A stretch of 64,000 nt of DNA from Acridotheres tristis (taxonomy: Eukaryota > Chordata > Aves > Passeriformes > Sturnidae), in the NCBI GenBank assembly GCA_037013685.1, contig CM072919.1, forward strand, positions 497,616 through 561,615. The letters run 5' to 3'. A program made the translations under genes and the position numbers. The notes below the pieces were generated by a model. The model was not told the DNA's origin and made no database searches. It was given only the letters and a program-made list of their open reading frames with translations. How positions within the stretch are numbered: the stretch's first letter is position 1; each line of letters starts with the position of its first letter. Positions 1 through 19,650 of this stretch are shown here, one piece after another.

Positions 1-3000
1 GACGGAGCTGAGAGCTCGGGGTCACGGCCGCCTGTGACCCCCTCACCCCGTCACTCTATCGTTCCATCACCATGCCAGTGCCTCACCTTGCCACCCCACC
101 ACCTTGTCACCCTGTCACCCCATGATGGCTGCTCCCCAGGCAGATGTGACTTGCTCCCAAAGTTCCCCCAGACCCAGCCTCAGAGGTTCACTCTGGGCAG
201 ACCCCGACGTGCTGCCCACCTCACCAGAGAGCTCGGCACCTCTGCCCGCTGCCCCCAGCCCCAGCTGTGCCGTGGTGCCCTGCTCCCCAACCCAGCCACC
301 ACTGCCTCCACTCCCCTCTGCCCGGTGGGTCTTGGGTTCCCTGCGGCATCACCCTCCTGTTCAGAGCTCGATGGGCTGCACTAGGCACCTCCTGGAATCC
401 TCATCTGTCTGGAGGGACACTTCCTTTCGCACTACCCCCACACCCTGCTCTACCTCGACATTCAGGGCCTGGGTTGCACCCCTCACACATTGAATCATTA
501 ACAACTGTCCCTCATTTCAGGTGTCTGTCCTGCTCTCGGAGGAGACGTGTCTGGAGCAGCGCCAGGGGGCCGGAGCAGCACTTCTGGCACCCACAGTGCT
601 CCAGATGTCCCCAGGTGCCAGTAATGCTGTAGGTGCTCCCTGCCACGTGTCCCATCACGCTGTTCCTCTTCTTTTCTTCCTCCAGGGAGAGGACGCAGGT
701 CCCACACGCCTGGCTGCTCCCCATGGGGCTGTCCCTGTCCCCGCAGGGTAGGTAGGCTCTGACCAGCAAGTTCAGAGGTACCACCTACAATTGTGCAGCA
801 CCTGCAAGAAGAAAACTCCCGTAGATTGGACACTTTGCAGCTTCTCTCTGCTCGCTGGCAAAGAACGAACCAGCTGGATGCTGGCACCCGGGTAGTCTGG
901 ACACGGTGGGGTTCCTGGACAGAGCCTGGCAGGAGGGAGCTCCTGGAAGCGGTGCCGACGGATCCACACCTGGGGAGCGTGCTCCTGTCCTGCAGATGGA
1001 GTGGGAAGCTCCCAGTGGAGATCCGAGAGCAGAAAGCAATGGCAGAGGTGCTGCCCGGAGGAGGGTTGGGGCTCTGACCCGCCCCGGAGGCGGCAGCGGC
1101 ACAGCCTCTCTGTCCTTGGCCCCGCTCCTGGGCTGCCAGCTCAAAGGCACGATTGTCTGCCGGCGCCAGATGTGCCGCTCCGAGCGCGGCACAGAGCTGC
1201 TTTTCTGCTCTTCTCAATGACAGATCTGTGCCATTCCCGTCGGGAAGGTTCCGCTGCGTGGCCCCGGTCCTTGCAAGATCCTCGGCAGCCGGGAGCCTGC
1301 CGGACACGAGTGGCCTTTCCCGATTCCGCTGGAAATGTCAAAAAGGAGTCGGGCGCCGTCAGCCCGAGGGCTCTGCGGCAGAGGGAGTGAAGCTGTGGCA
1401 GGGGGAGTGAAGGCCTGAAAACAGCTGGAAATTACTCGCCAGGGAAAAACGGAGTTTAGCTGTGCAGGGCAGAGAGGCATCTGCTGGTCAGGAAATTCCC
1501 TCTTTGTCCTAAGGACTCAGCTGGCATCTTTGCTGGGTGCTGAGGGCAGAGAGCACAGCAGCAGGAGGGATTTGGGGACTAGTTTGTGCTTACAGTGTAC
1601 AGCCAGCCCCATCCTGCTCTGCAGGGTGAAGGGTTGAGCTGGAAATCAGTGGGTGAAGCTGAGACCCTATCACCCACCAGGTGATGGCGACATCCTTATC
1701 CCGACCCAGGCCAGTGTCTCTGTCTATCACCAGGGGCTGGGGATCTCAGGGTTGTTGCCCCGAGCAAGGGCATTTCCTACAGAGGACAGGGCTGCAGCTG
1801 GGACCCCACCCTACTGTGGGACTGAGGTCACAAGAATTCACAGGAGCAGGTGTCCTCCTTTCCAGGAGTCACCCCTTTTGGGGACAATCAGTTTGGGCAC
1901 CTGTTTTCAAAATCCATTTTACAGCCTGCTGGCTACAGAAGGACATGAGGGCCCAGAGCCCCTAAAGGAAAATGATGGCTGCTCATTGTTGATTTTGAAA
2001 GAGTGTAGTGTTTCAGCCAAGATCACAGATTTTCAAGGCAACCCAGGCTGCAAATTCTCCACGCACAGCATGATCCCAGTACCAGAATGTCCCAGATATG
2101 GGGACATCCCACTGATGGGTCTCACTGACGCTGGGGTATGTTTAGGGCCACACAACATCAGGATGTGCCAGCCGTTGGGGCAGGTCTCCCTGATGCTGCC
2201 GGCAGGGTTGGCCCGTGGCCAAAGCAAACCCCAGCTGCGGAAAACCTGCACGGCATTTCCCTCAGCACTGATAAGGCTGAATTGCAACTGCAGCCACAAA
2301 CAAAAAAAGCTGTCCTGGTTTTCCCTGGGCTAGCCAAGTGCTGTGCCAAGCACATCAAGGATTGCCTGAGATAAAAGGCCACGCCCGCTGTGCTACACAA
2401 GCACAAAATGTCACCTGTGGCCGGCTACATCAGAGGGGACACGGGTTGGGGTACAGGGGATGAGAGCACCTGGACTAGGGCTGGTCTTGCAGAGCTGTGC
2501 TGGGGACTAGCACGCACTGGGTCACATACCTACCCTAGTGGAATGTAGCAGGAGGTGGCACGGAACAGACGGTCCCAGGGAGAGTGAATCATTGAAGGTG
2601 GTCTGTGTTTGATGCAGGTGCCCCAGCATAGCCCTAACCTATGGTCAAGGGGGTCTCCAGGAGGTGATGGGTGGTGGGAAACGGCAAAGCAGAAGGCTTT
2701 TGGCAAGGAGTCCGTGTGGTGGTTGTCACTTTGTCAGGGTTTGTCTTCCCCCAGTGGCTTCAGCCTCCACGCAAGCCCATTCTCTGCCAGCTCAGGTGGG
2801 TCTGAGCACCATGTGTGCACCCCTAGCTCCTTGGGGACCCTTCCCCAGGTCCCACGCTGCTGGGGAAGTGGCTCTTGGGCTCTTTGTTTTCCTGCAGCAT
2901 CTCAGGGAGGAAGGATCTGAGCAGAGAGGTGACAAGAGGAAACAAACTTTCTGTTCACTCCCAAACCTGCAGGCAGAAAACAAGGACATCCTGCTGGGTT

Positions 3001-5960
3001 GGCTGGGCAGGGACGCTGTGCCTGTGGGAAGCGTGCTGGGCTGGGATACTGCTGGCATTACCGCCCTTTCCTAGAGGGACTGGGCCAGACAGAGCCTCAC
3101 AGCTTCTGCCTCTGGTCCCAAGCCGTGCCCAGCCTGGCCAGTTCACTCAGGGGGCCATGGAGGGGGTGGTGGATCCAGGAGCCGAGCTCAGGCTGGCCTG
3201 GTGGAGCTGGAGCAAGCAGAGATTAACTCAGGAAGCCAGGAGATGGCTGGAACACATCTGATCATCTGTTTCCCAGGTGTACCCTGAGCACACACTGCTC
3301 CTCCCTGCCATGGGCCACCACTGGCCAGTCTGGACACCCAGGACTTCGGAGCCCACTGCCTCAGAAAGGACCAAGATCAGCTCAGGGCTGCAAGACCTTG
3401 CTGCCCACGGAGGAGACCAGAGTGCCCAGGGGTCAGGATCCCACAGCCCAGGGAAAAAACTGAGTCATCCAGAGCTGCAGCAGGCGGAATGGCTCATGCT
3501 GCAGCACATGGGACTGCAGTCCTTTCCCACCAGCATATACAGCAGCATTTCTCAGGGTCTCTCCATCCAGGAGCCATCTGATTGACACAGAATGACAGCG
3601 AATGCCTGCTGCTAGCCCCCCAAAACCTGGACAAGCTTTGTGTGTTTTCTCGTGTGCCACCACCACCCAATTCCTGTGCTGTGTGCAGAGGGACAGGGAT
3701 GCAGCTGGTTCTGTCAGTCTGCAGTCACCTCCAGCTCCCGGGGCTCTGTTCCCAGCACACTGTGGAGAAGCACTCAGCTGTGCTGATGTGAGTCATAACA
3801 CATGCACACAGGCACACACATTTCTTACTGCCCTGATGGGAAAAGAGGCGCAATCACATTCACAGTCCCAGTAGGGACTGGCAGAGGGAAAAGGATTGGT
3901 ATTCACAGAGAAAGTAATTTTTTTAGACCTTCTTCTGGAACAAAAAAAGCTTTTTAATAGATTTGATTCTATGAAAACTCATCAGCATCATTTTTGGGTC
4001 TGGCACAGCTGTTCCTTCACAATGGCCATTGAAATCAGCCTTGACCCTTGTATGAGTGTCCTTACCTGTAGCCTTTCCCAGACTGAGCATCTGTGCATCT
4101 TTCACCCACACAGGCACCAGTCCTAATGCCCACAACCTCCCAGCTACACTTTGGCACAGGTGTGGGTGCACCACTGCAATTTGCCTCCAAGCCTGGGCTC
4201 AGCTACACCTGCTGGGCATTGCCTGGGCAGGCAGGTGCCACAGCTTGGACTGGTCCTGGCTCGGCATCCCTACTGTTGGGTGAAGCCACCACACCAGTCG
4301 CCAGCCAAGGCTTCAGAAGCTCTTTGCTCCATGTGATCTGCTCCTGGATGCAGATGGGATTTATACAGGGTGTAAACACAAGCCAGCCAGGTGAGTTCTC
4401 TGGCCATGGCTTCATATTTAAGTCCCACGTACTTGCTGCAGAAAACAATGAATATTGGAAACAAGGGCTGTCCCTTGGGTTTGATTCTTCTCAGTGATCA
4501 GAACTTAAAGCCACAGGAGTCTGATCCACGGAGGGAACAATGCAATCCCTCTTGTTCAAAGGCTGCAGGTGAGTCTCAGCCTGGAAATATCTCTAAGCTG
4601 CCAGAGTTTTGTGATCCAGCACCACATTCAGGCAGCCCCAGACGTCTGTTTCTTCGGTGGTGCTGGGTGGTTTGCAGTCTCCCCAGTCTTCCACAGCTCG
4701 ACCCCCGTGCTGGGGTGGCACGTGGGGGTCTGGCACCCACAGAGCTGCAGTGACATCACTTTCCCACGCTCATGTTTCCTCAACTCCTCCTTTGTTGTTT
4801 TCTTCCCTTTGCAGGGCGGAAACTAGAATTGCTACCTGGAGGTGGGTGACATTTTTGTCGGATGTCCAAGGGCAGGAGTGAGGGACCTGGGTGTGGGCCC
4901 ATCATGGAACTGTGACCCGGGATGCAGGGCATGAGCTCCACAGCACAGCCAGGCCTTGGCTTATTGCCCCAGACTACCTTTCCTGACCTGGATGGACAGA
5001 GAAGGTGAAGCTGCACGGTGCAGAGGACCTAAGTGATTTCTTCTCCAAGCAGTCAGTGGCAAGAGCAATGCTATTCCAGACCTGCTTTGGAGACTGATTG
5101 AGGGTGTGAAATCACCAAGTTCATTACCACAGGATGCTGGGGAGGCCAAGTATGCAAATGGATTGGCGAGGGACAAGGTCTGTCAGTGGAGGTAGATTCA
5201 TTAGAGCTATTAAGGTACTTCCGTCCGGATGCAAACCCTTTCCCAGGAAGTCCCCAAACTGCCTGCCAGCAGCTGGGAGGGACGTCGGGAAGCACATCTT
5301 GTTTCTCCTGCTCTTCCCGTGAGTAGTGTTACAGAAGAGCCAGATATGGAAAAATACCCGTGAAGTTCAGAGCTGAGAAGGAATGAAAAAGAAGCAAAAA
5401 TCGTTGCTGAGGGTTTCAGCGCTGAAAGGGTCTGGAGCAGTTAGTGAGGGCAAGCTCTAAGGTGGGGAATGGCCGGGGTTCTTACAGAGAGCCCAAGAGC
5501 TCGCGGCTCAGCGACCAGCACGGGAAGCAGGCGGGGAGAAAGCTGGCAAGAAAAGGAGACAAACAGCCGCTGCTGGGACAGGGAGGGCTGCCAGAAACCC
5601 AGCGGTGCCAGGCCCGGGGAGCCCAGCCAGGGCCAGAGGCACATTGCTCCTGGCCATGAGTGGGACGAAGGCAAGATGTGCGGCGGGCGGCTGTGCTGGG
5701 GGGAGCACAGTGGTGCGGGGAGCTGAACCCCAGCCACCCGCAGGGCCCCGGCAAGCAGCGGGGCTGAGCTCAGGGCAGAGTACTCCAGCATCGAGGTGAT
5801 GTGGGCAGGGGATCCCCCTTTCTGCAGGGTGACCATCCCCCATGTGGACAGGTTAGGGAGAATCCCGTCCCCAGAGTGACTGGAGCAGACGCACCCCATC
5901 CCCAAGGTAATCAGAACAGGGGACCGGGGGGTGACAAGGGCAGGGGACACCCCACGCCCA
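1..5960. other. No recognisable gene (6 kb)
   Basis: I read both strands here and found no reading frame with a recognisable domain, no convincing chain of splice-bounded exons and no RNA gene. The open frames are short, overlap on all strands and have the biased composition expected of GC-rich non-coding bird DNA. An exon of a neighbouring gene, for example untranslated sequence of a gene outside the window, cannot be excluded. Confidence 0.5.
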
Positions 5961-5969
5961 AGTAACAGG

Positions 5970-6600
5970 AATGGGGCACATCCCATCCCGGGCGGGCACG
6001 GGGACAGTGAAACCCCCTCCCCACGCGGAGAGCGGGCTAGCGGGGATGCCGCGGGGCGAGCGCTCGGGGGCGTTACCCGTCCCGTCCCGTCGGGCCCGGG
6101 GCCCGTCCCCGCCCGCCCCCGCCCCCGCCCCGCCCCGGCCGCTGCCGCTCCCGCTCCCGCCCGCCCTCGGCCCGGGGCTGCGGCGGGCAACGCTGCCCGG
6201 CGCCGCGGAGCCGCCCGAGAGTCCCGGGCCCGGGGCTGTGTCCCGGCTGCAGCCCAGGAGCCCGGCGGCACGGTGAGGGACGGGGGGGACCGGGGGGGAC
6301 CGGGCGGGACGGGCGGGCCCGGCGGCCGCGGCGGCGGGGCGGGGGCTCATCCCGGTGGCGGCCCCCGCAGCCGCCGCCGCCCGTGGCCCCCTGAGAGGCT
6401 GGAGCCCCCGCAGATGGGGATGGGGCAGGATGGGGCGGCCCCGGCACCCTCCGCCCCGGGGGCTCCGCCCGAGCGGCCCCGGCGGCGGGAACGGGAGAGG
6501 AGCGGGGCCGGGCCGGGCTGGAACTGCCCCCCTCCGGCTGGCGGCGGCGGGGGGCGGTCCCCGGGTCCCCTGGGCTGGGGATGGGCTGTCGCCCCGACGT
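5970..6600 (+). promoter_or_regulatory. CpG island, probable KANK3 promoter and 5' non-coding exon
   Basis: The stretch is extremely rich in CpG and in GC boxes (repeated CCCCGCCC) and has no credible coding frame. A good splice donor (ACG followed by GTGAGG) sits at about 6272-6273 on the plus strand. The first coding exon of KANK3 starts 4.5 kb downstream, carries only 12 codons and lacks a CpG island of its own. The simplest reading is that this island holds the transcription start and a non-coding first exon of KANK3. A promoter for an unseen minus-strand gene is the alternative. Confidence 0.5.
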
Positions 6601-9600
6601 GCGGGTGCCTGGAATGTGTTGCTGGCGCCTCGGGGCGCTGGGGATCCCCCAGGGGTGCCGGGAACCCGTAAGGTTGGGGATGCTGGCGGACTCCCAGGGA
6701 GCTGGGGAACTGCATGGTTGGGGGTTCTGGGGATTTCCTGGGGTCCTCGGGACCTCTTCGGGCTGGGTGTGCTATGGGTTCCCCTGGGACCCCGGGGCTG
6801 CTGAAGAGTTTGGGGTGCTGCAGGGTTTGGGGCGCTGCAGGGTTTGGGGCGCTGCAGAGTTTGGAGTCCTGTAGGGTTTGGGGCGCTCCTGCGTGCACAT
6901 GGAGATCCCACCATGGGGTTGTGCACAATGCTATGCGTGTACCCCGCCTGGACCTGGGCTCCGGGTGTAAATTTAGTTTCATCTCCGAGCCCCTCAGAGC
7001 AGGACAAGCCCAGGCTATCGCTGCTGATGCCGTGTGTTGTCAGCAGCCCCCAGGGAATCGGGAGGCGTCTGTGGAAGGTGCTGCTGGACAGCTGTGGTGA
7101 GGGTGCAAGGAAAGGGGTTGATGTTCTCTAGTGAAACTGTAAGGAGCTTCTAGCACTATCAGTGTGAGGGAGCTGGTAGAGCTGATCCCCATGTGACTAA
7201 GTCTGTGTGTGGACTCTACACCTGGTGTGTGTGAGCTCAGGTAGGTCCCTGAGGGGCTGGAGCGGGTGCAGAGCCTGGGCAACCCCTTTGGCCTCCCAGC
7301 CAACCGGGCCGTTGATGACAACTCCAGAAATAACAACCCTGAAATTAGGCTGAGATGATCGAAGCATTTCCTTTTGTCTCCCTGGGTCAGCGTTGTGCAC
7401 CCACCCACCTGGATCCAGCTCCTCCAAGAGCAGCTCCAGCATAGACAGCGTGGCCAGGGTGGCCTGGGCAAATAGGGACAGGCCCTCCCATACAGCCCCT
7501 GCAGCAGGGGACAGGGACAGGGAGGTGTCATGAGCCCTGGGTACCTCCTGCTGCACCCAGCCACAGTGCTGGCAGGTAACACTGCAGCTGACAAGCACGT
7601 GTGACAGCTGGCTGTGTGCGAGGAGCCCAAATCCTGGCAGGTTGCTGGTAGTGGAGGAAGCCGTGTGCTTGCTCAGTGGTTTCCCTTTAACTTTGGAACA
7701 GCCTCAGTTCCAAGCTTCAGGGCTTATCGCCTGCACAGCTACGAGGGAAGCATGCCTGGCTGAGATAAATCAAATTGTGCTGGCCAGGGCTGCTCTGGAC
7801 TCTGTTCTTCTCACATTCCTCATGACCTCAGTATTTTGGCTCAGGAGGAGAGCCAGGGAGAGCCCTCCCTGTGTCCAGCCCCGGCCCTGCTGGTGGAGCA
7901 GCTCGGGCTGCAGTGCAGCAGGTGGTTGAACCGGGCTGAGGGCTGCTACAGCTGCACCCCTGGGGAGGGAAAGGGCCCAAAGGTTTCCAGCTTTAGGAAC
8001 AGTTTCCCCAGACCTCTCCTCTGCCAGTCCGGGAGCTCGGGAACCCCAAGGGAAAATTGCCCCATGAGGCCAGGGGTCCCAAGGTGCTGTCTGGAGCTGG
8101 GGCATGAGCACCAGTGGTGCCTGGGCTGTTCCAAGGTGCTCAGCGTGCCTCATCCCTGACATGACTTCTTATGACAATTGAGCAGAGCAGCTCCAGTTTT
8201 GACCCCAAGTTTCCCATGTTGACATTGGTACAACAGCACGAGGGGAAAATACAGGTGTGAGCCCAGGGCAAAGCATAGCCCTGCTTCCATGGGGGTGATT
8301 GGGTGCCTGCACATCCTCCTCCCCTCACTGCCAAGCCTCCCTACCAGTCCTTTGCTTGTACTATCCTGCTTTCCTGTTGAAACACCAGTGCTAGAAACAC
8401 TTTCACTGCTTCCAAAGAGAGCTGGGATCATGAAAGGGCTCCCCCCAGGGATCCATGTGCCCAGCCCCTTAAGCAACCTGAACCAGTGCCCAAGGGAGCA
8501 GCTGAAAATCAGTCTTTGACCCCAAAATGGCTGCTACAATTGGTCCCAGCAAGACTTCAGCCCAGGTGGAGAGCAGCTGCCTGAGTGGTGCCGTGGTTGT
8601 GGCAGCCGGGTCCGGCTGGTCTGACAGTGCCTGAGCCATGGATGTGAGGACTCAACCTGCTGGACAAGTGGGGACCATCTGCCCCTACTTGTCCAATCCA
8701 GCCCCATGCCTTTTCCCCAGGGACAGCTTGCACGGCCCAAGGAGCCTGGGAGGTGTTTGCACCTTGCAGGAGGGTTTGAATATCATGGGGTCGTTGGGGC
8801 CACTTGGACATGGTTGTGAGCTAGCACGTCCCATCACCTTTTTTGGAGCTTAGTGAGGACAGAAACTCGTGCCCTGGTCCAGCCCATCCTGTCAGGCACA
8901 AAGAAATGGGGTCTGGAAGCAGTGGGAGGATGTCCCCCGTGGTCGGGATGCAGCTGCTGACAATGGCTGAAGGGGCCATAGGAGGTGGCAGGTGATGAGC
9001 AGCCTGTCCCCAGCTCAGTGGAGGGGACACCAGTGTAGTGCTGGTGCAAACACTTTGCTGCTGCAGTGGTGTGGGAGGTCTCCAGACCTCGGCAGAGGAG
9101 GTTTTTCCTGTCCCCAGGCAGGACAATACCCAGGCCGGGCGGCGGAAGGGAGCTGCCGGCCACTTCCCCCCGAGGAAACGCACCCGCTGGTCTGGCTCCT
9201 GTTGCTCTCTCTTCCTCTTTGATTTACAACATGTGTGGAGCCCAGCGGGAAGTTTGTCCTGGCCCCAGCACTGTTTAATTACCTGCAGCAAGGGCCGTTC
9301 AGAGGAGTAAGCCAAACTCTTCCCAGGGTGGGAGGGATTAAACGCGGTGGGGGATGTGTGGACCCTCGTGGGCATGAAGCCAGCAGCTTGGGAATGATGG
9401 ATGCCAGCATGGAGCCGGGATGTTCCCAGCGGAGGTGGAATGGGTGCCTGCTCGAAGGTGGGATGATACCAAGGGAGGTGGAATTTGGGATGTGCATTGG
9501 CTGTGGGTGGGTCGGCAAAGGAGCGAGAGAGCCCCAGAATGCGTCCTGGTGACTAGTGGGAAGTGTTTCATCTCTGCCCAGTTGGACTCAGCCCTCAGCC

Positions 9601-10750
9601 CTGTGCACTGGGCTGTGAGTGGAAGGTCACCGTGGTGCCCAGGCTGAGCCTGGCCTGGCGCTGCCACAGCTCTGCTGGCTCCACAGGGTCAGGGCAAGCT
9701 GAGGGCTGGTGGCTGCAGCAGGGGCTGGGGAATGGCTGCAACATCAGCATGAGGGACGGATGTGGGTGTTTCTGTGCAGCCAAGGCCAGATCCTGCACTG
9801 TTCCCTGGGCAGCGCTGAGCCTCAGTTTCCCTGAGGGCTGTGCCCAGCCACCATTCCTCTGCAGCATTCTTCCTCCCCTGCTTTCTTCCAAAAATAGCCC
9901 AGTGCCAAATGCTTTGCCCACCAACAGCTGCTCAGCTCGATGGCCACCTGTGCCCCATGGGCAGAGCCATCAGAACCCTGATGCCATGCACAGCAGCAGT
10001 GCATGCTCCCAATTGCTCTTGCCCCATCCCAGGAGCCCTTCACACCTGAGCCCCAGCATCCAGATGCTGTCAGATGTTGCATCAGGTCCCAGCTCAGTGC
10101 TCACAGAAGGTGGCACCCCCAGCCATGAGCTCAATTCTGGACCACAGCCATATCCTGTTGGCTCTCCTCCAGTGTGTCCATGCCTGGCTTCTGGGAAAAC
10201 CAGGCTCCTATTTCATTTCCCTCTGCCTTATCCTGCATTATGGACAGGGAAAAGCAGTCAGGCCCCTCCTGGGGGTCATCAGCCCCTGAGGACACCCCTG
10301 AGGCCTTGTGGGGTACCCTGGTTGGTGAGAATGGGCATCACACCCGGCACTGACAGGTGGTGGCAGCTCCCTGCAGTCCCATGGCTTTGCCAAAGCATCA
10401 ATTCCCTTTATCCAAAGCAAACTTCACACTGAATATTGCACCTATATAGGTTACAGCCTCTTTTTTTTTTTTCCTGGCCTGCTCCCACTGTATGGCCAAG
10501 CTCCAGCTTGTGACCCTTGGATCAGGCAGCACCACGCTTGCCTGGCACTGGCTTCAGTGCCAGCCCTGGGCTGGAGGAGGCCAGAGGACCTGGCAGATGG
10601 CAGGGGGCAGCCACAGAGCTCTCCCTGGATGGGGGTCAGGGCAGTGTGGCTGCCTGGGGCTCACCAGTCCCGGGGTCATACGGTTTGGCTGGACGTGGTC
10701 TTGTTGTTGCAGGTTGATGGTCCTCTGGTCAGCAGCATTCCAGGAAGAAG
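6601..10750. other. Probable first intron of KANK3; no gene seen
   Basis: No recognisable coding exon, RNA gene or mobile element was found. If the CpG island upstream is the KANK3 promoter, this stretch is its first intron. A minus-strand open frame at 7197-7598 has no family resemblance that I recognise. A pyrimidine/T tract lies at about 10461-10472. Confidence 0.4.
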
Positions 10751-16238
<5,488 letters not shown>

Positions 16239-17531
16239 AGTGACCTTGGGATCCAGCCAGGGGCCACCATCAGCACTGGGCTGTGATTCACATCCCCTCA
16301 CCTGCCAACCCCTCTGTGCCAAACTGCTCTCTGCAGCTTTAGTCCCGTCACAAGCACCATCCCCGGGCCTCCCTCGCCCATCTCCTCCACTGGATCCAGC
16401 TCACAGGCGGCCACCTCACCACCAAGTGGCCAGAGCCAAGTGACCTTGCAGTGGGACCCCACCCCTCTCCTCCCTGCCACAACCACCAGAGCTGCGCCAC
16501 CTCCGAGCCCTCAGCAAGGAGGAACAGCAGAGAACCAACCCAGCAGAAACAGCACCTGGTTTGTGCTCTCCGGCAGCTCTGAGAAGGCAGCAGTGCCAGT
16601 GACATGGAGCCAGGAGGGCAAGTGACAGGTCCTGGCCCCAGCAGGGACATGGTGCTCTGCAGGCACATCCTGTACAGCAATGGGAGAGGGAATGCTGCCT
16701 TGGATAGGGGCTGGGAGCATTTCCACACTCAAATACTTGCCCTTCTTTTCTGGCATTTCCTTTCCTGGCTAAAATCTGATTTTTTTTCTCTTTTCTAGCA
16801 CATGCATACAAAGCAAGAAAAATATATTGCTTGTCCAAAGGATTAAGTTCAACATGAAATCACGTGGGATTTGGTTTGCTCAATGGGAGCAAAACCTCTG
16901 AGCAACTGGGGTTGCAGCCAAGTGAAAAAAGGGGCTGAGGGCCAAGGATGCATTTGGGGACTAAGCCTGCCTGATAACCCACAAGGGGAGCAGGTCTTTC
17001 TCCCAAGAAGAGAGACCAATTACCTCCTAAACATTCCCCAATTAACTAGTCCCACAGACTGTGTGGATAGCCAGAGCCCACAGCTGAGTCCCTCTCTGCC
17101 TGCCTCCCATCCCAAAAGGGAGAGCAGCTGAGGACAGCACCAGGAAAAACACATGGGGCCGAAGAGCTCAGAGCACACAGGTGGAGCCTGCAAAAGGGAA
17201 CATGTATGTCAGAGAATGTGTCTGTGCAAGTGTGTGAGCACTGTGGGGTGGGAATAGGTTAAGGACCAGGATAAAGGGTTTTGCATGGGAAGGCAGCTCT
17301 GCTCTGAATCCTTCACAAAGGTAATGTGTTGTGCCCCCCATTCCTACTCCTTGGCCCAGCCTCACCACTTCTGCCCCCGCCTGACCTGCCCTGAGCTGAG
17401 GAACCCCACAACCCTCCCAAGAAACTTGCTCTCAGCTTTGCACTGGAGTTAATATACAGCGCTCACTGCCACTCCCTAATACACTACTCTGTTGATGGTA
17501 TTTTAATACTGATGTTTATTTTTAAGATATA

Positions 17532-17537
17532 AATAAA
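17532..17537 (+). terminator. AATAAA polyadenylation signal, likely KANK3
   Basis: A canonical AATAAA lies about 1.3 kb after the KANK3 stop, with a second AATAAA some 60 bp further on. No other plus-strand gene lies between. The length of 3' UTR implied is plausible for this family but is not proven by the sequence. Confidence 0.5.
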
Positions 17538-17539
17538 GT

Positions 17540-19150
17540 TATTTTGAAATATTACAGTAACATCTGCAGTCTCCTGCCTTCTTGTCTGGCTTACAATAAA
17601 CCCTGCAAGAGCTGCAGCAAAGGCACAGCCTTGGCACAGCTCCCGACCTGAGCAGGTGACCCCACATTCCAAGTCATTCACTGCAAGTTTGTGCACTGGC
17701 TACATCCCTCAGTCTGGTTTTCTTCCTGCTGAAGTGTCTCAGGCAGCTGCAGCAGTGTCTGCCCATTTCTTTCTGCAGGACCAAGATGGGATGCAGGACC
17801 AGCTGCAGCCCTGCACTGCCCTTGGTTCTCTGTGGTGCTGATATTACACTGCATCATTAAAGGACAATCACCAAACCTAGTGTGAAGATGCAAACTGCCT
17901 CCCTCCTCAGATGGACAGGGACCAGGCTGACACCACAGGGATATTCCAGAAAGGATACAGTTCTCTAAGCCACTCTGTCCCAGTCACCCAGCACTCAGGG
18001 CTGGCAGGGGCCAGAGCAAACACTCTTGGGTCACTGATGAAGGTGTGAAGGAATGAGCAGCAGCCACAGGACTGAACTCTGAGAGGACTTCTGGCACACA
18101 CAGCCAGTTCTGAGCTCTGCTGCATCACACAAGCCAGGGAGTACAGCCTTGTACTAATTCTCTGAAACAGAAACCCCCAAAGAATCACAAATTACATCAA
18201 GCAACAGCATGAACACAAGGGCTTTCTCCACGGCACAAACTCCTCACCTCATGTTGCCCATGAGCTGTCCAAGGCACAACCAGAACTGGAAGGACAAATC
18301 CCACAAACACTCTAACATCAGCCCTGCAACAGTGCCTGCTCCAGTTCAACATTTTGCACAACTGTCCCAGCAGTTCTGCTTAGCTTTAGGACACCCAAAT
18401 CCTCACTCCCACCTGCCACTGAACTGCCTCAGTCAAGCTCGGGACACTGTAGACCAAAAACACGCCCATGAGAGGCTGCAGATCTGACTCTATCTTCTTA
18501 TAGAGTGGTCCATGTTCGTGGTGTGTTTGGGTAAAGAACACCAGTCCTTAAAAACCTACCCTTGAACCAGCAGTTTTAAGGCTCATTCTAAACTTTTCAG
18601 GCCTACTTCTGATTTACATAATATCCTAAAACAACACATCTTCCTAACTGATTTTGTGGTGGAAAGGAAAGCCAAAGAAAGTGAGACGGAGGAGTCAGTA
18701 AGTCAAAAATAAGTGACAAGCATATGCCCTCTGTGGGTGACTGCCAAGAAGGATAGCAAGAAGATATATTTATAGCAGCATTCACTGAGCAGTTTACTAA
18801 GGACAGACAGATAGAAGCAGCAAGCCGTTGTTTTGTAAGCTGGTACCAAGTCTGACTTTCAACTTGTGATTTAATTCCACTGAGGTACACTAAGGTTCCA
18901 GTGCCACTTCACCATTACATACAGAAAATCACTTACCAAGAAGGTTAGGATTAAGGCTACTGTAATCAAAACATAATTATTTTTGTTGCAAGAAGTCAGT
19001 AAAGATGCAGCAACACAGTGATATTATAATAAAGACACTATGCCCTGCAACAAGCAGGGCATATTGCTACTGAACCCGAGGAAAGCGGCAGGTGCTGAGG
19101 TGTGAGATAAACCAGAGGTGTCAGGCGGCGCTCGATGAGTGAAACCCGGG
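17540..19150. other. Intergenic, AT-richer; no gene seen
   Basis: This lies between the probable KANK3 polyadenylation site and the 3' end of RPS28, so the two genes are convergent. Base composition is more AT-rich than the flanking genes. No coding exon, repeat or RNA gene was recognised. Confidence 0.5.
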
Positions 19151-19172
19151 CAAGGGGCTACTGGAAAAACCC

Positions 19173-19178
19173 TTTATT
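19173..19178 (-). terminator. AATAAA polyadenylation signal of RPS28
   Basis: TTTATT on the plus strand reads AATAAA on the minus strand. It lies about 115 bp downstream of the RPS28 stop codon, which fits the short 3' UTR of ribosomal-protein genes. Confidence 0.8.
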
Positions 19179-19290
19179 GCAGTGACACGGCCGCCACACT
19201 CCTCCCCATCCGCGCCCCGCGGCCAAACGAGCGGCGCAAGGCTCCATGCCCCGACGGACGATCGGCATCGGTGGCGGCCCCAGGGCCCAC

Positions 19291-19650
<360 letters not shown>

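Noticed and set aside
498..1307. Long minus-strand open frame of 269 codons
   Set aside because: Composition is typical of GC-rich non-coding DNA (Arg, Ala, Gly, Pro rich), several other frames overlap it, and no domain or splice pattern supports it.
5441..7007. Large open frames on both strands across the 6-kb CpG island
   Set aside because: Long frames are expected in CpG islands because stop codons are rare there; the translations are low-complexity Pro/Arg/Gly/Ala with no family resemblance.
7197..7598. Minus-strand frame with a leucine-rich segment (LATLSMLELLLEEL) followed by a possible donor
   Set aside because: No recognisable family, no matching neighbouring exons and no promoter nearby; kept only as an unproven possibility.
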